The notes under the pieces were generated by a model. The model made no database searches. It worked only from the letters and a program-made list of their open reading frames with translations, and was not told the origin of the DNA. From contig NMRA01000306.1 in NCBI GenBank assembly GCA_002633005.1, positions 291,866 to 353,865 on the forward strand: DNA of 62,000 bases, in the 5' to 3' direction. The DNA is from Phoronis australis (Eukaryota > Phoronida > Phoronidae). Each line of letters begins with the position of its first letter. The stretch's first letter is position 1. Shown piece after piece: positions 14,801 through 23,800 of the stretch. The position numbers were made by a program, and so were the translations under genes.

Positions 14801-17800
14801 TCTACGAATAGGATGTCATTACTGCAAATTTGAAGTGGCTAAGGTGGTATTTTAGCGAATTTTGAACCTGTGAAGTTCTTGTGTTTTCTGTGATTCTTGG
14901 GGAGCAGATTTCCTCTGCTGTTCCCATTTGTTTGGGGGAATAATCCTTTCATTGCCAGTCTCTATTCACTGAATGTTAACCAGACCGCTTACAATCTTAG
15001 GTTGTGTTAGCCTTATCGTTTTTGTCTCTTGTCAGTGATTCAACTGTCTTCCCTGTCCGAACACTTGATGTATGTAAGCCCATTCTCGCCTGGTGATGCT
15101 TTTTCATAAATAAAGGTAAACATCGTGTTATATAACATATTTCTTTGTGACTGCAGTTATTTTAAATTTTTAGGATTTCTGAGACCTACAAAAATCAATT
15201 ATAACTCTTGAATATTACCCAGTGCTCAATTAGGAAATCATTTAGACCAGCTTTGAACGTGAGGTGACAAGAGGGATTTCAGCTAATAACGATTTTTGCA
15301 GCTGAACGACTGAATGTGATCTGGCCGGTCCCTGCTTCTGGCTTCAGCGCTACCTCTCATGCTAATAATTTGGAAGCAAAGAAAGTTGCATCCCGGGAAT
15401 CTGAGTGCTGGGCTGCCGCGGGAAATAACCCCAACGATTACGTCCAAATTGATTTTGGCACCCCTAGGCTTATATCGGACTATTCCACTTGGGTGAGCTT
15501 TATAAGAAATTGTGACTGGTAATAGTATTCGCTTATGTTGAAATGGCACCAGACCTTGTTTTAACCCATTAACAGATATGACTATGTCCTTTGTCTCTGC
15601 TGTGCATGACTGAGGTAATCATAAACTATGCCATTATCCTTTCATTGCGCCTGATTTTGTAAACTGCACAAACACGTGGCGAGTACTATTGTAATGGAAA
15701 TTCGAACATAATAATTTCCGTCATTCGCAGTCGTGAGGAAAAGTGACGAGGAATTCGATTTCTACCTAGCCGCTGTGAGGGGAATTCTGGGTCATATTGT
15801 CTGAATAGATGTAATATAATTGATGCTCTGTTAGTTAATATTTAATTTCCTATGGAAACTGATTAGGAAGTTGGTTCGTATGATAGGGTTGTAAGAACAT
15901 TGACTACTGGACGAAGACATACAACATGATGGTATCACTTGACGACAGCGACTACACGTGTTTAACAGTACCAGGAGAATCCAGCTGCAGAACGGTAAGG
16001 ACACACCAGATTCAATTAAAGACATATCAATATACAGTAGAACACCGCTGGGGAGATTGCTGCATTGACTTTACGTTGTGCATCATTAAATTTTCTTCAG
16101 ATTAGAATTTCAGGTTTATTTTGGTGGCAAGACACTGGGAGGTATTTGGAAAAGATTTGATGCTAGTTTTCATATGTAAACATACATCTTTTGCCGCACC
16201 AATTTCCACTCAACATTTGTAATTCTGGCTGCGCTTAAACCACCGCATATCCTTGTACGGGTATACAGCAAGCCATACATTATAAAAACACGTACTGCTT
16301 TCAGATTTCTTTAATTTCCAGCCGCTTCTATTACAAGTCAGGTTGAACCTACATCTATTACTGTTTCACAGGATCCGTTAAAATCTAGTCAACATCCCGT
16401 TTGCATGTGTGTTTTTAGTTTGAGGGCAATAAAGATCGGTACACTTCAACGGACATCACTCCACCAGTCCTTCCGGTTAGCAGATTTATGCGGATCAAGC
16501 CTCTAACTTTCCACAATGCTAAAGGTCTGAGAGTGAAGATCTTTGGATATGATTACGGTAAACTGAGTTTACGCTCACATTTTGCTCTGAAAACTCCGTA
16601 ACTTTTTATAACAGTTTCTTGTCCAGCAACAATCACAGAGGGGTTTGCATTTATTCGTGAAAGTACGAGTTGCATTTTCCCTCAATCATTCGCTTCAAAA
16701 TTCTAAGGTGTCACTACGACCTCTGAAAATTAAGATGAATCACTGAGTGCCGTTGTTTCCAATGTACTAAATCCCATAAGGTGAGAGGACAAACCGATGA
16801 CCTGCATAGAATATTGTACGAGTCACGAAGAACCTATGGCCTAATTTGCTTCAATTCGAAAAAAGTAATATGCGCTTCCAGAAGCTGCAGTCCTTTCCTT
16901 AGGACAATTAATCTTTTGACGTTCCGTGAAAAAATATCTGTTATTCACCGACCAGGAGCATAAGACCCACGCTTTACATTCGTTTTACCTCGTCTTCGGT
17001 TGCCACTTCTTTCCCGTCGCCACCAGTTTCACCGCCATGTGGACTGCAGTGACTTCGTTATCAATCTGCAACGCATTCACTCGTATAATGCTACGTGCTT
17101 AAAATGTTTGAGGCGAAGGGGACTTATCCCCATACACTGTTATCAACTTATGGGTGGTTGCCAAGATGCATTGATATGGGTAAAATGTAACAATTTCGTA
17201 AAATGTAACAACTGTTACATTTTACATCATTGTTACGTTTTACCTGCTAATCCTCTCCTAAAGTATAACAAGTTGTTACATTTTACATAGTTGTTACATT
17301 TTGTGTCAAATGCACATGCGAGAAGTGTACCACTGTTACATTTTGCGAAGCCAGTTAACGTCATGTTACAAAAATGATCAAAGTCACGAACTTGTGGTAT
17401 CTGAGACGGCCGGGAGATACTCGAGTATTTTTGGACGAGGGCTGCTGCCTGAAATATTTGAGTACCTGCGCGTTTAGAGAGTTGCCTTGGACAAAAAAGA
17501 GACCCATTTAGAGATTAATTTTGTGTAAACATTCACATTTTCGCAAGTTTCTGTTCCCGAATTAAATTCAGAAAGGCACCCTTTTATGTAGTATTTTGTT
17601 GAAAATGGCACTATCTTGGAGAGTCGTTTTGCTGTGAAAAAACGCCCTTTTGGTTTACCTCTTATATAGGAACGCCCTCCGGGCTGACACGGCATAAATC
17701 TGGATACCCATTATCATTTTTATTGCTATTACATGTACATTTATTACTGCTATTACTACCAATACTCGTTATAATTATTATTATTATTATTATTATTGTT

Positions 17801-20800
17801 ATTGAAATGATTTAGCAAGGACATAGTGCAATATAAACAAGTAATAATACAGTCATGTTTTAACAAAGAAATAATATATCATGGTCCTCGAAGATTTTGA
17901 AATCATCTCATTTGCGGTTCAACGTTTTCGCTGGACTTTCCATAATGGATAGCGAGTGCTTGAAGGTGTTCCTACGTTCATCTTTAGTTAACAATATTGT
18001 GAGAAACGTCATCACAGCTGTGGATGCAGAGTAGGCCTTCTTTTTGGAAACGAGGAGGTTGAGATCTTGTTTAGACGTGAGCCACTTCAAAAATCGATTG
18101 TTTCAGATCCATCGGCTAGTGAAGCACGGTATTGTTTGTAAAATAATATAACTATATCCTACTGTAGTTTGCCACGAAGAACTGGATTCAGACTGTAATC
18201 TTTTACTTGAGACTTACATCTAAAGGTGAGGATACCCACCGTGTTATCATTTCTGTCTCTTGTTGAAAACATTCCTTTTCAACGAACTGCGTCTCGTTCC
18301 AAAGTGTAAGTTCAAAAATTGCTTTAAGTTAATTCTGAAGGTAAACATTTTTATTTTTTCAAAAACGAGCAACTGCGGTCACTGGGTCATTAGAATAGCT
18401 GGTAACGGACATATAAAACACGCAACAATTTTATGTGGAAAGGGCGCCAGCATTCAGTGATTGAACTGAGTGATTTGAACTAGGTTACATTGAAAGTGGG
18501 TTGTAAGGAAAAAAATCGGCCTACATGTACGTCGAAATCAGCGATGCTTAATATGCGCTTTTTATGCGATGTAGCAAACGGGTTACTACACCAAATTTTC
18601 TGCCTACAACCCTGCGTGTTGTTGACAGCGAGCTGCAACACAAAAATGGCGCCTCATGAGACGGTGGCTTCATGTCCATTAATACATGAGAACGTGCAAT
18701 CTCTGTCTTTATTTATATGTGCTTCGGACTAACGAACATTGATCAAATAGCAATTTTGATTGTCATTTTATTTCAAAATATTGATATTTTATCTTAAAAG
18801 ATAATAGATAGAGAAAGTGCATGTTTTTGTAGTCCGAAAGACCTACAACTTTTTTCGGACTATTGCCCCTTTAAACTATCGACATACACCAGGTATGAGC
18901 AAAATGACAGTGTCCTTTCAGAGTGGCAAAACATTTTCTATTTCCCCAGCTGGGCCACCCATTTTTAAGTATACACGTCACGGTTTGATCAGTTGTTACC
19001 ACCACTATTTCAGACAGGTTTGACATCATAGGAACAGTAAGATTTCTTTCGGCTTTTAGCTGTTTAAAACACGTTACTATGGCATCACTTTTGAAAACTA
19101 TTGGCTCCCCTTCTCAATCGCGATCTTCTGCTCTAGTACTAGCAAAATCTATCAACCTGCCAGCAAATAACGGCGTGCTTTTATTTCGTTCCTCCACATT
19201 GCCTTTGAAAAATAAAATTGTTATTCTTAGCTAAGGTGGTAGACAGGACCTGTCCGTCGGTATCAGAAACTTTGGCCTTGCCCCGTTTGAGTGGAGCAAT
19301 TAGCCATGATTCCAAGGCAATGAAGCACTGGCGGGTGTTTTTGTCAATCAAACTGGCTTCCGAAATTGAATTCTCGTCGTTTGTTCCCGAAGAAATGCGA
19401 CAGATATTAGCCAAAATACGATGTCATTGTTTCTGTTCAGGGTATTAGGAGAAGTGTGTTTACTGTAATGCCGGACTTACAATTGGGTGTGACCTGCGAG
19501 CACCAAGAAGAGATTCCAAGAACGCTTTAACAATAACCACGTGTTACCTGATCCTGGCAACTCCTTTCATCTGGAGTTGACTCTATGGGGTACATTTTTG
19601 ACTATACCAAAAAACTACTCATGTTAAAAACAGCAATGGAAAGCACGTAGGAACACATCTATAAATTCGTGTTGGCACATTTGATAGAATTCCATTCAAA
19701 CAATCGGGAAAGAAGGTGTTAAGTGCATAAACTGTTTTCCTCCGTTTGACAAATACCATGCAAACTCATGAAGTATGACATCGCTTTCGTAAAATGTAAC
19801 AATAAAACGTTTCTTGCATGTGTATTGGATGTAAATTGTAACAATTACCTAAAATGTAACGACTTTACATTTTAGGAGATGCCTTGCCATGTAAAATGTA
19901 ACAATGACGTAAAATTTAACAGTTGTTATATTTTAGGAAATTGTTACATTTTACGGGGTATCAGTGCATGAGCAAAATGACCTAATATCTCACTTGCGAG
20001 AGGCAGCTCAAACGCCCACTGAAATGCATTGGAAATTTTGCAAAACAATTTTGTTGGTTTGGCGTTAGGTCAAAAATGTAATTTTTATCCTTAAATTTGA
20101 ATCAGTAAGGGTCGTCATAAAAAATTCTGTGTTTTGTGGTTCTTTTGTTACTCTCATTGTTATTACAAAACAGATGGACCAGTTTCGTACAAAAGCACAT
20201 GGAAAAGGGCAGTGGAGTGACGCAGTGACGATTACTGTCTCTCCAGGGCAGATACAGGGTATTTTAGTTAATGGGGGAGATTAGGGCAGAATATTAGCCG
20301 GAATTTTGTGCGTCAGACGTTCGCACCACCCAACCTGCCAAATGGATCATGGGATACTTTTAGGGGGCATGGCCCCCTTGCACCCCCTAAATCCACTACT
20401 GCTCCCCCTGGTGAAAGGACAGTTCAGTGCCAAGAGTCTCACTGGAAACATGTCATACATGTACGAATGCCTACAAATTAGAAAAAAGTAACAACTCCCA
20501 ACGTATTCCAACAGCCGAAACGTTAGCCGTTTTTCACAATTTCATGGCCTGGAAAACACTCTATCAGTGGTTTTGCGATGCCAAAACAGGCTGAAACTAA
20601 AAATATTCATTGAATTATTTGGTCTCGGTCCGAAAAACAACTAGGCTTTCATTTTGAATGAAATAGTACCTTCCCAATATGTTGGTCGAGCTACCGTTTG
20701 CAAGATCATTCAATTAATGTAAAAATNGGTCAGAAATGTAATTTTTATCCGGAAATTTGAATCAGTAAGGGTCGTCATAAAAAAAAATCTGTGTTTTGTG

Positions 20801-23800
20801 GTTCTTTTGTTACTCTCATTGTTATTACAAAACAGACGGACCAGTTTCGTACAAAAGCACATGGAAAAGGGCAGTGGACTGACGCAGTGACGATTACTGT
20901 CTCTCCAGGGCAGATACAGGGTATTTTAGTTAATGGGGGAGATTAGGGCAGAATATTAGCCGGAATTTTGTGCGTCAGACGTTCGCACCACCCAACCTGC
21001 CAAATGGATCATGGGAGACTTTTAGGGGGCATGGCCCCCTTGCACCCCCTAAATCCACTACTGCTCCCCCTGGTGAAAGGACAGTTCAGTGCCAAGAGTC
21101 TCACTGGAAACATGTCATACATGTACGAATGCCTACAAATTAGAAAAAAGTAACAACTCCCAACGTATTCCAACAGCCGAAACGTTAGCCGTTTTTCACA
21201 ATTTCATGGCCTGGAAAACACTCTATCAGTGGTTTTGCGATGCCAAAACAGGCTGAAACTAAAAATATTCATTGAATTATTTGGTCTCGGTCCGAAAAAC
21301 AACTAGGCTTTCATTTTGAATGAAATAGTACCTTCCCAATATGTTGGTCGAGCTACCGTTTGCAAGATCATTCAATTAATGTAAAAATAATTAAATACAA
21401 TAACTGGGATGTATCACACCATGTTTGCTTGGTCTGCCATCTGCCGACATGGATCTCTAGAGGGGTAATCCAAGGTATTTTTGTGGAAAGTGAGTGAAAT
21501 CCATACTGAATTTAAGAAAGTCACTAACGTTATGGGAGACACATTGTCTCGGATGTACTGGGTTCCCTTTTCTCCATAGGAAATAGCTGCACTTCTGTCT
21601 TCAAATTGTACTGTGACCTTTCATTACGAAAAGAGGTCATACAGTAGTTTCAGGGCTACCGCGCGAATATAAGCGGAATTTAAATGCTCGCCAAAGTTGT
21701 TACCTTTTTTGTTGGACGCCCATGATAGCATAGATTTTGCTTGACGATGTTCGCTTGGATATAATTCTTGATGCCAAAAAGTGACTTCGTTCAACTGCTC
21801 CCTCCTGTATATCCATTCATAAGTGCAGGCCTACTTGCTGCAGTCCTTTTGGTGCAGTATACTGTAGTAGAGCTAAGCCTAGGGTCCTCATTATTGTTAA
21901 TAATATGAAAATCCATCACCTAATGAATAGAGATTCGGGATTTTACAGGCTATGGTTTCTTAACGAAGACGCATTTTAACTACGGCACTTGGACTGACTG
22001 GGGAAACTGGACATCGTGCGAAGCGAATGCCACGACACGGGAGCGCTATCGTTGGTGCAACAAAACGCTTCCTGATGTCGGAAGATTTTGCTTAGGGTCT
22101 CCAGTACAATCATTTCCCTGTGGTGCAAGTAAGGTTTAAATGATATTCAACTGAGTTTCGAGGTGATAAGATTCTATGCTACACCAGGCTGTAACAAACA
22201 AGCCGTCCATCAAAGATTCTATTTTTTTATTTTGACCTCTCATTGCTACTTAATTGGTATTTACTGAGTTTAGGAGTCTACGGCATGGGAAAAACTGACA
22301 GTTCGTGAGTGCGTGAGACTGATCTGTGCATATCATAACCGGCCGCAGTAACTGAACTACTGAGCCTGGCCTTTAGCAATAATAAACGGCAGGTCTTCCC
22401 AAACCCTGAGCAATCATTTCTAACATCAGTAGAGAACAAGTAACAGATTTATAACGGCACGTTCGCTAAACCAAAGTACTTTTTGAAACAAGTTGGATTT
22501 ATAGCTGCTTTAAACATTCAACTCTCTGAAAAAACGATTTAATCCTCGTGTTTGGAAATGAAGTTTAAATTTGACGGACTGCCATGCAGGCATAACGTGA
22601 GTTTGGTTCAAACCAATCTTTTCGATATTTTGCAACATAATGGATTGTGGGTGAAAAAACTTATGAACTCACATGTTACAACGTAATTCTCTGCAGTTGA
22701 TGGAGCTTGGTCGATGTGGTCAAATTGGATTTGTGATGCGAGATGTGGCCAAGGAACGAAGATACGCAGCAGGAAATGTGACAACCCTGAGCCCAGTTTT
22801 GGCGGGAATAATTGTACGGGGAATACCACAGATGCGCGCGCTTGTGATGGACTTCCTCCGTGTCCAAGTATGGAGCAAGTGCTTTTAGAACATAAGACTC
22901 ATGCCTTATTGTTTCATAGATACATGTAATTACTAAAGATTTTAATGCTTGCAGTACAAATAAAGTTTTATCTTGCCAGCATGTCACTCTTGTGCATGGT
23001 CACTGAACAAAAATCTACAACATGACTCTAATTGTAAAGAGCAATCTAAGGCTTACAAATAAAGATATGCCTTTCTTGGTACATGTATAGGCATCTGGAT
23101 GATTTCGGCATTCTACAAATGACATTTAAATATGTGTTTTATACTTCAGTCGATGGAAACTGGACTTTGTGGTCTCAGTGGTCAACGTGTACGGCCACAT
23201 GTAATTCGTCTGGGACAACCACAAGACAGAGGTCGTGTACTAACCCTCCACCCCAACACGGGGGTTCAGGTTGCTCTGGCAATACTACGGAGGATTTGGT
23301 GTGCGTAAAACCTCCATGCCCAGGTATAGTGGGTTATCATACTTTATCATTAACACCACAACGAGCTATTATCTCAGACTGTAAAATGAGACTATTAGAC
23401 TACCAGGCATTGTAAAAGGTGAACACTTAGTAAACATACAATATGCGAGGTTCCCTGAAAGTTTTTGAAAATGAGAAAGTTGTAGGTCGCATGCAGGTGT
23501 TTGTTGCATGCTTTCCATATTGATAAAACCGTTGTGAACTAATAGAATTTCTGCAAAATTACTAAGTTTAAGCTTAAACATGTTTTCATTTACGCAATGG
23601 ACACATCATTTCTTGAGCAGTGAATGGATCGTGGTCGTCATGGACGAATTGGATATGTGATGTCTCCTGTGGTCCTGGCAATCAAAGTCGCAGTAGAAGA
23701 TGTGATAACCCAGAGCCATCGTTCGGGGGACATAACTGTACTGGCCCAAGCGAAGAAGTGCAGATTTGCACTGGAGTACCTCCGTGTCCAGGTATAACTG

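Noticed and set aside
20306-21153. Two identical 61-residue ORFs
   Set aside because: They lie in a duplicated GC-rich repeat and end in repeat sequence, not in a gene.
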